NCBI RefSeq assembly: GCF_016862795.1
Contig: NZ_BONQ01000036.1
Span: 1-64,000, forward strand
Length of the DNA: 64,000 nucleotides
Source of the DNA: Dactylosporangium siamense
GTDB taxonomy: Bacteria; Actinomycetota; Actinomycetes; Mycobacteriales; Micromonosporaceae
Direction of reading: 5' to 3'
In this document: piece by piece, positions 9,622 through 17,209 of the stretch
Numbering within the stretch: position 1 is the stretch's first letter
How the letters are laid out: each line of letters begins with the position of its first letter
Translations under genes and position numbers: made by a program
The notes under the pieces: generated by a model
Database searches by the model: none
The model's input: only the letters and a program-made list of their open reading frames with translations
What the model was told of the DNA's origin: nothing

Positions 9622-10497
9622 TCAGGTCGACAGCGCGGCCGCGATGAACAGCAGCACCGCGATCGGCAGATACGCCAGCGGCGTGCGCGACCAGGCCCGC
9701 ACCCCAGGTGCGGAGGCCGCGGCGCCGCCGATCAGGCCGTACAGCCCCAGGGCGAACATCGGCAGGCCCAGGATCATGAAGATGCTCGCGAGGGTGCCCG
9801 CCGCCTCGATCTTGTCGGCGGTCATCGCGGTCAGGAACAGGCGCAGCACCGGCACCTCGAACACGACGGTGAGCAGCACCAGCGCGACGGCCAGGCCGGG
9901 ACGCTTCGAGCGGTACACGGCGCCGCCCGGCTCGGCGGCCGCCGGCGGTGGCGGCACCGCGGCGGTCAGCGTGGTCGGCGCGGCGAACGCGTTCTGCGGG
10001 CCGAAGCCCGCCTGCGCCGGCGGCCCCGTCGGCACCGTCACCTGGGGCGGCGGCAACTGGGCCGCGGGCGCGCTCGGAGCACCACCGGAGACCGGCCGCT
10101 GCAGGGCGCTGCGGTCGATCGCCTCGGACCGCCGCGACCGGGAGACCGACTCGGCGTCGACGCTCTCCGGCCCGGCCGGGAGCGGTGCGCTGAACTGCCC
10201 GCTCGGGCTGTCCCCGTAGGGCAGGGGGTCGCCGTAGCCACGGGCGGCGCCACGCGGCTCCGGAACCCGGTAGCCGTCGTCGTACTCACGGTCGTCGGCA
10301 TACCGCGTCGGCGTGTAACCGCGGTCGTCCCCGTAGGCACGGTCGTCACGCGACCGCTCGTCACGGCGGTCGTCGCGACGGTCATCGAGGCGCTCGTCCC
10401 GGCGGTCGTCACGGCCGCGCTCGTCGTATCCACGGTCGTCCGGATACCAGCGGGGTTCCGCATCCGGGTCCGGGGAGAAGTTCCGGCGTCCATCCAC
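9622..10497 (-). CDS. Asp/Arg/Tyr-rich protein with C-terminal membrane domain
   Basis: A 291-residue protein of unknown function. Residues 1-80 are extremely rich in Asp, Arg and Tyr (repeats like DDRRDER and DDRGY). A Pro/Ala linker to about residue 195 follows, then three to four hydrophobic helices to the C-terminus. The N-terminus resembles, in composition only, the DDRGY-rich N-terminus of the second signal peptidase in this window. It is divergent from dapC and lies upstream of rpsB on the same strand but separated by more than 500 bp. No domain was recognised. Confidence 0.75.
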   Translation of the reverse strand: MDGRRNFSPDPDAEPRWYPDDRGYDERGRDDRRDERLDDRRDDRRDERSRDDRAYGDDRGYTPTRYADDREYDDGYRVPEPRGAARGYGDPLPYGDSPSGQFSAPLPAGPESVDAESVSRSRRSEAIDRSALQRPVSGGAPSAPAAQLPPPQVTVPTGPPAQAGFGPQNAFAAPTTLTAAVPPPPAAAEPGGAVYRSKRPGLAVALVLLTVVFEVPVLRLFLTAMTADKIEAAGTLASIFMILGLPMFALGLYGLIGGAAASAPGVRAWSRTPLAYLPIAVLLFIAAALST

Positions 10498-10585
10498 GGT
10501 CCGTCACGGTAGACGCTCCGGATGATCCCCACCACTCCACGGTCCTGGGAGAACGCGACAGTGACCGGCGTCGCATACTCGGTGG

Positions 10586-11764
10586 GTGACTGACACCACG
10601 CGAGATCAACTCGTCGCCCGGATGCGCCCCTTCGGCACGACCATCTTCGCGGAGATGTCCGCCCTCGCGGCCCGGACCGGTGCCGTCAACCTCGGCCAGG
10701 GCTTCCCGGACACCGACGGCCCCACCGCCATGCTCGACGCCGCCGCCGCGGCGATCCACTCGGGTCGCAACCAGTACCCGCCGGGCCCCGGCGTCCCTGA
10801 GCTGCGCGCCGCCGTCTCCGCGCACCAGAAGGCCTTCTGGGGGCTGGACTACGACCCGGACGGCGAGATCATCGTCACGGCCGGCGCCACCGAGGCGATC
10901 GCGGCCAGCATCCTGGCCCTGTGCGAGGCCGGCGACGAGGTCGTCTGCTTCGAGCCCTACTACGACTCCTACGCCGCCTCGATCGCGCTCGCCGGCGCGG
11001 TCCGCCGGCCGGTGACCCTGCGCGCACACGACGGCGGCTACGGCTTCGACCCCGCCGAGCTGCGCGCCGCCTTCGGCCCCCGGACCCGGCTCGTCCTGCT
11101 CAACTCCCCCCACAACCCGACCGGCAAGGTCTTCACCCCCAACGAGCTGGGGCAGATCGCCGCCCTCTGCGAGGAGTTCGACGCGGTCGCGGTCACCGAC
11201 GAGGTCTACGAGCACCTGGTCTTCACCGACGCCGACGCGCCCCACGTGCCGATCGCGTCCCTGCCGGGCATGCGCGCCCGGACGCTGCAGATCTCCTCGG
11301 CCGGCAAGACCTTCTCCTGCACCGGCTGGAAGATCGGCTGGATCTGCGGCCCCCGCGACCTGGTCTCCGCCGCCCTACGGGTCAAGCAGTTCCTCACCTT
11401 CGTCAACGCGGGCCCCCTCCAGCCGGCCGTCGCCGTGGCCCTGGACTCCCCGCCGTCCTACTACGAGCAGTTCCGCGACGGCCTGCAGCGCAAGCGCGAC
11501 CGCCTGTGCGAGGGGCTGACCGCGGCCGGTTTCGCCGTCCTGCGCTCGGAGGGCACGTACTTCGTCACCGCCGACATCACGCCCCTGGGCGGCACCGACG
11601 GCGTCGACTTCTGCCTGGCCCTGCCGGAGCGCTGCGGCGTGGTCGCGGTGCCCACCCAGGTCTTCTACGACGACGCGTCCGCCGGCCGGCACATCGTGCG
11701 CTTCGCCTTCTGCAAGCGCGACGAGGTGATCGAGGAGGCCATCACCCGGCTGCGCCGCCTCTGA
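10586..11764 (+). CDS. dapC: N-succinyldiaminopimelate aminotransferase (DapC-type)
   Basis: Class I/II PLP-dependent aminotransferase, 392 residues, cytoplasmic. It resembles the mycobacterial DapC group across its length: the N-terminal FAEMSALAARTGAVNLGQGF, the NSPHNPTGKV motif, TDEVYEHLVF, and the PLP lysine in SSAGKTFSCTGWK. The C-terminal VRFAFCKRD carries the substrate carboxylate Arg. DapC transfers an amino group to the succinyl-keto-pimelate intermediate of lysine and diaminopimelate synthesis. A methionine/kynurenine aminotransferase activity cannot be excluded. The GTG start has no clear Shine-Dalgarno; a CATACT 6 nt upstream would fit a leaderless mRNA. Confidence 0.85.
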   Translation: MTDTTRDQLVARMRPFGTTIFAEMSALAARTGAVNLGQGFPDTDGPTAMLDAAAAAIHSGRNQYPPGPGVPELRAAVSAHQKAFWGLDYDPDGEIIVTAGATEAIAASILALCEAGDEVVCFEPYYDSYAASIALAGAVRRPVTLRAHDGGYGFDPAELRAAFGPRTRLVLLNSPHNPTGKVFTPNELGQIAALCEEFDAVAVTDEVYEHLVFTDADAPHVPIASLPGMRARTLQISSAGKTFSCTGWKIGWICGPRDLVSAALRVKQFLTFVNAGPLQPAVAVALDSPPSYYEQFRDGLQRKRDRLCEGLTAAGFAVLRSEGTYFVTADITPLGGTDGVDFCLALPERCGVVAVPTQVFYDDASAGRHIVRFAFCKRDEVIEEAITRLRRL

Positions 11765-11921
11765 CCCGAACCCGGCTCCTACCGACCCCGACCAGCCCGG
11801 ACCCCGACCAGCCCGGACCCGGCCGGTCGCCGGGCATGAGCTGAGCCAGGCACTTCACGACCGGCCGCATCCGGCCCAGGTATCGCAAGGTGGCCGGGCC
11901 AGCGGTGACCTCTGGGGAACT

Positions 11922-11963
11922 CCTGGTTGGTTCCTGGTCACCGGCAACCAGGAACCAACCAGG
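11922..11963. terminator. Perfect 17-bp inverted repeat, probable bidirectional terminator
   Basis: CCTGGTTGGTTCCTGGT and its exact complement are separated by 8 nt. Its place between convergent genes fits a bidirectional terminator. The relatively T/A-containing arms stand out against the GC-rich surroundings. Confidence 0.65.
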
Positions 11964-12012
11964 TAGTGGCGGTTCCCGCAGTCCGGAAAGCGCGGGCAAC
12001 GCCCGTGCCAGC

Positions 12013-12102
12013 GACGGCGCGGCACCACAGACCGACACCCTCAACGGCGCGGCACTACCGACCGACACCCTCAACGGCGCGGCGTCACAGACCGGGGCCC
12101 TC
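12013..12102. repeat. Three 30-bp tandem repeats, non-coding
   Basis: Units of 30 bp start with AACGGCGCGG and end with GACACCCTC or GGCCCTC. A partial fourth copy follows. There are no spacers, so this is not a CRISPR array. Confidence 0.8.
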
Positions 12103-12234
12103 AACGGCGGTGGGCCATGCGAGCGCGGAGGCCGGGGAACAGCACCTCGACACGCCACACAGCGCAACCACGCTACCCACCCCGAGCGGCCGCGCGAATC
12201 CATCGAGCCCCGGACCAGTCGGGTTCCAGGGGTG

Positions 12235-13440
12235 TCAGGGGCCGCTCCGGGAGGCGAGTCGGTAGCCGCCGTTGGTGCGCACGATGAACCCGTGCTGCTC
12301 CAGCACCGGCAGGCTCCGCCGGGCGTCACGGCCCGCCACGCCCGCGATCGCCGCGATCTCCTCCGCCGAGCGGACCGCTCGTGGTGCCACTGCGTCGAGG
12401 ACGCGGGACTGGGTTGCGTCGAGGGCGTCCTCCGGGCGCTCCGCGCCGTGGATCGGCTCGGCGAGCTCGCCGACGTGGCCGATCTCCTCGACGATCTCCT
12501 CGACCCGGGTGACCAGCACCGTGCCGGGTGTGCGCAGCTCCACGTGGCAGCCGACCGACATCGCCGAGGTGACCGGGCCGGGCACGACCATGGTCGAGCG
12601 CTGCAGCCGCCGGGCATAACCCAGGGTGTTGCGGGCGCCGCTGCGGGAGCCCGCCTCGACCATGACGGTGCCACGGGTCGCTGCGGCGATGACCCGGTTG
12701 CGGGTCAGGAACCGGGTCTTGTGCGGCCGGGTGCCCGGTGGCCACTCGGTCAGCAGGAGCCCTTCCTCGGCAATCCGCTCGAACACGGCCGAGTTGGACA
12801 CCGGATACACCTGGTCGATGCCGCAGGCGAGCACTGCGCAGGTGACGCCGCCCGCGGCGAGGGCGCCCCGGTGCGCGGTGACGTCGACGCCGAGCGCGCC
12901 GCCGGACACCACCGTCCATCCCCGCTCCGCCAGCCCGAAGGCGAACTCCGACGCGACGAACTGCCCGTAGCCGGTCACGGCCCGCGCCCCGACCACCGAC
13001 ACCGAGCGCTCCATGGTCTCCTCGAGCCGCACCGGGCCGCGCAGCCACAGGCACAGCGGCGGGTCGGTGTCGCGGCGGAGGACGTCGGCGCCCTCCTGGC
13101 TGATCCGGGTGAGGTCGTCGAGCGCGAGGGGCCATTCGTCGTCGGCGGCGGTGACGATCCGTGCGCCGAGCTCGCCGGCCCGCTCGGTCATCGCGGCCGC
13201 CAAGGTGTGCGCGACCCGCTCCGCCCAGGCGTCGGCGGAGCCGGTGCTCGTGCCCAGGCCGGCGGCGTCCAGGCGGGCCCGGACGGCGCCCGCCAGGGGC
13301 TCGCTGACCCCGCCGCCGTGCACCGCCATGAGCAGTGCCTCGGGCGCGCCGACCCGGCGCGTCAGCAGCCCGAGCTCCCGGCTGCCCGGCTCGACCAGGT
13401 GGGCCAGCGCGAGTCGGGCCGCCCGGTCGGTGGTGCTCAT
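12235..13440 (-). CDS. dprA: DNA-processing protein DprA
   Basis: Loads RecA onto incoming single-stranded DNA in natural transformation and is widespread beyond competent species. The Rossmann core is seen as SVSVVGARAVTGYG, VVSGGALGVDVTAHRGAL, LLLTEWPPG and FLTRNRVIAAAT. The N-terminus is SAM/HhH-like. A C-terminal winged-helix-like segment (SAEEIAAIAGV to the end) is DprA-WH-like. 401 residues. Its ATG overlaps the comM stop by 4 nt, so it is the third gene of yraN-comM-dprA. A pair of DnaA boxes lies upstream of this operon. Confidence 0.95.
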   Translation of the reverse strand: MSTTDRAARLALAHLVEPGSRELGLLTRRVGAPEALLMAVHGGGVSEPLAGAVRARLDAAGLGTSTGSADAWAERVAHTLAAAMTERAGELGARIVTAADDEWPLALDDLTRISQEGADVLRRDTDPPLCLWLRGPVRLEETMERSVSVVGARAVTGYGQFVASEFAFGLAERGWTVVSGGALGVDVTAHRGALAAGGVTCAVLACGIDQVYPVSNSAVFERIAEEGLLLTEWPPGTRPHKTRFLTRNRVIAAATRGTVMVEAGSRSGARNTLGYARRLQRSTMVVPGPVTSAMSVGCHVELRTPGTVLVTRVEEIVEEIGHVGELAEPIHGAERPEDALDATQSRVLDAVAPRAVRSAEEIAAIAGVAGRDARRSLPVLEQHGFIVRTNGGYRLASRSGP

Positions 13441-14951
13441 CGCCCGCTCCTTGATCGCATCTCGAGTGCCTCGTAGACGTCGTCGCGGCCGGGGACGTCA
13501 CGGCCGTCGAGGTCCGCCACGGTCCACGCGACCCTGGTCGTGCGGTCCAGGCCGCGCGCGGACAGCTGGCCGCGGTCCATCGCGGTGGCGAGCGGCTGCA
13601 GCACGGTGCGCGGCAGCCGGAACCGCCGCCCGCGCAGCACGGTCGCCGGGACGTCCCCGTTGGACCGGGCGTGCGGTGCCCACCGGTGCGTCGCGGCCTG
13701 CCTGGCCCGCACGACCCTGGCTGCGACGGTCGCCGACGACTCGACCGGCTCGGTGTCGAAGAGTGCCGCCGAGCGCACGGCGACGACGTCGACCTGCAGG
13801 TCGACCCGGTCCAGCAGCGGACCGGAGAGCCGCGACCGGTAGCGGATCCGCACCCCCGGCGGGCACTGGCACATCGCGTCGCCGCCGGGCTTCGCACACG
13901 GGCACGGGTTGGCGGCGAGGACCAGCTGGGCGTTGGCGGGGTAGACGGTCTCGCCGTGGACCCGGCGCAGCCGGACCTCGCCGTGCTCCAAGGGCTCGCG
14001 CAGCGCGTTGAGCGCGCTGGCGGCGAACTCGGCGCACTCGTCGAGGAACAGCACGCCGTGGTGGGCGAGGCTGATCGCGCCGGGTTTGGCGATGCCGGAG
14101 CCGCCGCCGACGAGCGCCGCGATCGAGGCGGTGTGGTGCGGTGCCTGCAGCGGCGCCCGGCGGATCAGTCCACCGCCCGGCGGCAGCGCGCCCGCGACCG
14201 AGTGCAGCGCCGTCGCCTCGATGGACTCCTCCTCGGTGAGCTCGGGCAGGATGCCGGGCAGTCGTTGCGCGAGCATCGTCTTGCCGGCGCCGGGCGGCCC
14301 GAACATCGCCAGGTGGTGCCGCCCGGCCGCGGCGAGCTCGACGGCCCGTCGGCCGCGCTCCTGGCCGAGGACGTCGGCGAGGTCGGCCGGTGCCCGCTGC
14401 GCCGCCGGTGGCGCGGGCGGCGGGTCGAGCAGGGACTCGGTGCCGTGGACGAAGCCGATGATCCGGCCGAGGCAGTCGGCGGCCCGGACGCGGACGTCGG
14501 GCACCAGTCGCGCCTCCTCGATGTTGCCCGGCGGGACGACGACGAGACCGGCGCCGGCCCGGCTCGCCGCGAGCACGGCGGGCAGCACCCCACGCACCGG
14601 CCGGAGGGTGCCGTCCAGGCCGAGCTCGCCGAGGACCACGGCGTCGACGAGCAGGCCGGTCGGCAGGTTGGCGCCCGCCGCGAGGACCGCGAGGGCCATG
14701 GCGGTGTCGAACCCGGAGCCGTGCTTGCGCACGTGCGCGGGCAGCAGGTTGACCGTGATGCGCTGTTGCGGCCAGGTGGCTCCGGAGTTGTGGACGGCGG
14801 CCCGGATGCGGTCCCGGGCCTCGGTGAGCGCGGCGTCGGGCAGCCCGGACACCACGAGGCTCGGCAGCCCGGGGGCGACGTCGGCCTCGACCACGATCAC
14901 CTGCCCGACGACGCCCTGCAGCGCCACCGAGCGGATCTTCGCGTAGCCCAT
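13437..14951 (-). CDS. comM: YifB/ComM Mg-chelatase-like AAA+ ATPase
   Basis: Hexameric AAA+ helicase of the ComM family, which promotes branch migration when donor DNA is integrated during transformation. 504 residues. It has an N-terminal Lon-protease-like S5 fold (residues 10-170), Walker A GPPGAGKTMLAQRLP, Walker B VLFLDECAEF, and a four-cysteine insert around NPCPCAKPGG and CQCPPG. The ATG at 14951 fits the family start MGYAKIRSVAL and overlaps the yraN stop by one base. Partner genes yraN and dprA point to DNA processing. Confidence 0.95.
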   Translation of the reverse strand: MGYAKIRSVALQGVVGQVIVVEADVAPGLPSLVVSGLPDAALTEARDRIRAAVHNSGATWPQQRITVNLLPAHVRKHGSGFDTAMALAVLAAGANLPTGLLVDAVVLGELGLDGTLRPVRGVLPAVLAASRAGAGLVVVPPGNIEEARLVPDVRVRAADCLGRIIGFVHGTESLLDPPPAPPAAQRAPADLADVLGQERGRRAVELAAAGRHHLAMFGPPGAGKTMLAQRLPGILPELTEEESIEATALHSVAGALPPGGGLIRRAPLQAPHHTASIAALVGGGSGIAKPGAISLAHHGVLFLDECAEFAASALNALREPLEHGEVRLRRVHGETVYPANAQLVLAANPCPCAKPGGDAMCQCPPGVRIRYRSRLSGPLLDRVDLQVDVVAVRSAALFDTEPVESSATVAARVVRARQAATHRWAPHARSNGDVPATVLRGRRFRLPRTVLQPLATAMDRGQLSARGLDRTTRVAWTVADLDGRDVPGRDDVYEALEMRSRSGR

Positions 14952-15310
14952 CAGAGCACCCCGCGCAGGTGCTCGACGCTGACGGTGGCGCCGCCGAGCA
15001 GAACGCTGACCACGTCGAAGCGGATCTCCTGGCGGTTGCCGGCGGCGTGTGCGGCCAGCCACTGCGCGGCGAGCCGGCGCAGGCGGCGGGCCTTGTCCAC
15101 GCCGACCGCCTCGGCCGGCACCCCGAATCGGCCGCTGCGGCGGGTCTTCACCTCCACGAACACCAGCACCGGGCCGTCCCGGGCGACGATGTCGAGCTCA
15201 CCGGACTGGCAGCGCCAGTTGCGGTCGAGCAGGACCAGGCCGCGCGCGAGGAGGTGCCGGCCGGCCAGGCGCTCGCCATAGCGGCCCACGATCTGGTTGG
15301 TGTTCGTCAT
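14951..15310 (-). CDS. YraN (UPF0102) nuclease-fold protein
   Basis: A 119-residue protein of the PD-(D/E)XK-like UPF0102 family. Motifs: GRYGERLAGRHLL near the start, then WRCQSGELDIVARDG and VFVEVKTRRSG, the expected E...D...ExK metal site. Its exact substrate is unknown. It is the first gene of yraN-comM-dprA, a conserved actinobacterial order, next to an upstream region with two DnaA boxes. Confidence 0.93.
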   Translation of the reverse strand: MTNTNQIVGRYGERLAGRHLLARGLVLLDRNWRCQSGELDIVARDGPVLVFVEVKTRRSGRFGVPAEAVGVDKARRLRRLAAQWLAAHAAGNRQEIRFDVVSVLLGGATVSVEHLRGVL

Positions 15311-15356
15311 GCCGGGAAGCCTGCCGCGGGTCGCGGAACGCGGGTGGGCGCGCGCG

Positions 15357-15392
15357 GCGAACCTGTGGACAACAGGCTGCTTGTGGATAACG
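15357..15392 (+). promoter_or_regulatory. Pair of DnaA boxes upstream of yraN
   Basis: TGTGGACAA (15364-15372) and TGTGGATAA (15382-15390) are complements of the DnaA boxes TTGTCCACA and TTATCCACA, with starts 18 bp apart. They lie 54-80 bp upstream of the yraN start. A near copy occurs at 19881-19914. Binding by DnaA, and any effect on the yraN operon, are inferred. Confidence 0.65.
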
Positions 15393-15406
15393 GGATCCGG
15401 CGAAGG

Positions 15407-16315
15407 TCAGACCAGCCGGAGCCGCCACTGCTCCTCGACGACGTCCACGCCGTAGACCGATGCCGGCGTGGCACTCTCGAGCACGAACCCGGCCCGCTGG
15501 TAGATGTGCCTCGCGGCGGTCAGCACGTCCTGGGTGTACAACACCATCTCCCGGTATCCGGCCCGCCGCGCGAAGCGCACGCACTCCTCCACCAGGGCGT
15601 TGCCGACGCCCATCCCCCGCGCCGTCGGCTCCACGAACAGCAGCCGGAGCTTGGCCACCCCCTCGGCGGCACGCACGCAGAAGATCGAGCCGACCGGCGT
15701 GCCGTCGACCTCGGCGATCCAGCCGGCCTCGGTCCGCGGGTCGTGCGAGGTCGCGAAGTCCGCCACGATCCGGGCGACCAGTGCCTCGAAGGTGGCGTCG
15801 AGGCCGTACTCCGCGGCGTAGAGCGCCCCGTGGCGCTGCACGACCCAGCCGAGGTCGCCGGGCAGCAGCGCGCGCAGCACGACGGTCCGGGCCGGCAGCA
15901 CGCCCTCGAACACGGACCGGATCGTGTCCATCGCACCGACCAGGCGCCGCCGGTCGACCTCGCCGACGGCCGCGAGCAGCCCACCGATCTGCTCGTCGGA
16001 GCGCGCGTCCAGCGCCTCGAACGCCGCTCGCCCGGCCGGCGTCAGCTCGATCCGGCGGCGGCGCGCGTCGGCGGTGGAGCGTGACCGCGCGACGAGCCCG
16101 TCGGCCTCCAGCCGCCCCAGGATCCGGCTCAGGTACCCCGCGTCGATGTCCAGCAGCCGCCGCAGCTCCGCGGTGTCGTGTGCCCGGTCGACCGCCAGCT
16201 CGTACAGGACCCGCACCTCGGCCAGCGAATACGCCGAGTCGTGCAGTCCGGCCCGCAGCACCCCGATCAGGTTCGTGTAGTAGCGGTTGAACTCCCGTAC
16301 CGCCGCGATAGTCAT
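15407..16315 (-). CDS. MarR family regulator fused to GNAT acetyltransferase
   Basis: A 302-residue fusion. Residues 1-140 form a MarR winged helix (LAEVRVLYELA, then LDIDAGYLSRILGRLEADGLV, then a wing with RRRRIELTPAG). Residues from about 145 form a GNAT domain with the acetyl-CoA loop ARGMGVGNAL and a terminal QRAGFV. Such fusions exist in actinobacteria; the acetylated target is unknown. The frame extends to 16354, but a promoter (TTGACC, 17 nt, GACTAT) ends 7 nt before the ATG at 16315, fitting a leaderless mRNA. A perfect palindrome over the -10 suggests autoregulation. It is divergent from the ACT gene. Confidence 0.88.
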   Translation of the reverse strand: MTIAAVREFNRYYTNLIGVLRAGLHDSAYSLAEVRVLYELAVDRAHDTAELRRLLDIDAGYLSRILGRLEADGLVARSRSTADARRRRIELTPAGRAAFEALDARSDEQIGGLLAAVGEVDRRRLVGAMDTIRSVFEGVLPARTVVLRALLPGDLGWVVQRHGALYAAEYGLDATFEALVARIVADFATSHDPRTEAGWIAEVDGTPVGSIFCVRAAEGVAKLRLLFVEPTARGMGVGNALVEECVRFARRAGYREMVLYTQDVLTAARHIYQRAGFVLESATPASVYGVDVVEEQWRLRLV

Positions 16316-16351
16316 AGTTGACATAGTCAACGATTCCACGGACGTGGTCAA
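16316..16351 (-). promoter_or_regulatory. MarR-GNAT promoter with operator palindrome over -10
   Basis: On the minus strand a -35 TTGACC (16346-16351), 17-nt spacer and -10 GACTAT (16323-16328) are followed by 7 nt and the ATG. The palindrome GTTGACATAGTCAAC (16317-16331) covers the -10. This is the expected layout for a self-repressing MarR protein on a leaderless gene. Confidence 0.65.
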
Positions 16352-16421
16352 CAATCAGCCCGAAAGGCCGCCGACGTGGCGTCGTAACTGCATGGAAACG
16401 CTGCGTCGTCAGGCTTGGCCC

Positions 16422-16694
16422 ATGTCGCTACGTCACGTGATCGTGGAACTGCCCGACCGTCCCGGCTCCCTGGGTCAGGTGACCACGCTGCTGGGCCGGC
16501 TCGGCGTGGACATCCGGCAGATGCGGGTGCTGAGCCGCGACGGCACGGTCGCGACGGACGAGTTCACGGTCAGCGTCCCCGGCGTGGTGATCGACCGCTC
16601 CCTGCCCAGCCTGTTGGAAGAGATCCAGGGGGTACGGGTCGTCGAAATGTGGCCTATCGATGCCGCCAGCGAGATAGCGGGCGCTATCGTGTAG
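16422..16694 (+). CDS. Small single ACT-domain protein
   Basis: A 90-residue protein that is essentially one ACT domain: [21 protein letters not shown], then [13 protein letters not shown], with beta strands to the end. ACT domains bind amino acids or act as dimer sensors. The frame extends upstream to 16287 and an ATG at 16392 is possible, but the ACT fold begins directly at 16422, which has AGG about 8 nt upstream. It is followed 3 nt later by the RHH gene, and its 3' end carries the putative RHH operator. The ligand is unknown. Confidence 0.8.
   Translation: MSLRHVIVELPDRPGSLGQVTTLLGRLGVDIRQMRVLSRDGTVATDEFTVSVPGVVIDRSLPSLLEEIQGVRVVEMWPIDAASEIAGAIV
16654..16688 (+). promoter_or_regulatory. 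Palindromic operator candidate before RHH-xer pair
   Basis: GATAGCG-GG-CGCTATC (16673-16688) is a perfect palindrome ending 9 nt before the RHH start. A further CTATC half-site is at 16654-16658. It lies within the end of the ACT gene. RHH proteins typically bind such short symmetric sites in front of their own genes; binding here is inferred. Confidence 0.5.
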
Positions 16695-16697
16695 GAC

Positions 16698-17045
16698 ATG
16701 ACCGCTCCCGCCGACAAGCTCGTGGAGCTGCTCGAGACGCTCCCCGCCACCACCCGCCAGGAGATCACCGCCTGGCTCCTCGACCGCGGCGCGCCCCACC
16801 AGGCCACCGGCGGCAACCTGCTCGCCGCCGCCGTGGAGCTGCGCGCGGGCGTGCTGAGCGGCGCGCACAGCGCCCTCGGCGGCGCCCTTCCGGCCGGCGA
16901 GGAGAGCCAGCTCGTCACGTTCCGCCTGCCCGCGGAGCGCCACGCCGAGCTGCGCGCCTGGTGCGCCGAGCACGGGTTCACGATGGCGGCGGTGGTCCGC
17001 GGCCTGATCGAACGGTTCCTCGAAGACCAGCTCCGCCGGAAGTGA
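16698..17045 (+). CDS. Ribbon-helix-helix family putative regulator
   Basis: A 115-residue protein. The C-terminal 45 residues fit a CopG/Arc-type ribbon-helix-helix: a strand QLVTFRLP, a helix [15 protein letters not shown], then [16 protein letters not shown]. The N-terminal 65 residues are helical and unfamiliar. It starts 3 nt after the ACT gene and its stop overlaps the GTG start of the Xer recombinase (GTGA). I infer an autoregulator of the RHH-xer pair. It could also be an antitoxin-type RHH, but no toxin gene is adjacent. Confidence 0.7.
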   Translation: MTAPADKLVELLETLPATTRQEITAWLLDRGAPHQATGGNLLAAAVELRAGVLSGAHSALGGALPAGEESQLVTFRLPAERHAELRAWCAEHGFTMAAVVRGLIERFLEDQLRRK

Positions 17046-17209
17046 CGAAACCGGAAGTGACAAAGCCGGAAGTGACAAAGCCGGAAGTGACAAAGCCGGA
17101 AGTGACAAAGCCGGAAGCGACGAAACCGGAGACGACGAAACCGGAGACGACGAAACCGGGAGCGAAGAAACCGGGAGCGAAGAAACCGGGAGCGAAGAAG
17201 CCGGAAGCA
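17042..17209 (+). repeat. 11 tandem 15-bp units at the xer start
   Basis: Units of the type ACAAAGCCGGAAGTG encode TKPEV x4, [10 protein letters not shown] x2, [10 protein letters not shown] x2 and KKPEA. Four early copies repeat the GGAAGTGA string that forms the RHH-stop/xer-start overlap. The unit is in frame, so length changes keep the recombinase intact. Confidence 0.9.

Larger units (their letters stand above)
11765..12234. other. 470-bp convergent intergenic region with repeats
   Basis: It lies between the 3' ends of dapC and dprA. It contains short CCCGACCAGCCCGGA-type repeats right after dapC, a perfect 17-bp inverted repeat at 11922-11963, and three 30-bp tandem units at 12013-12102. 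No gene is supported; frames through the tandem repeat are open on both strands only because the unit is a multiple of three. Confidence 0.65.

Noticed and set aside
12013-12102. CRISPR-like array
   Set aside because: Three contiguous 30-bp units, no spacers and no cas genes.
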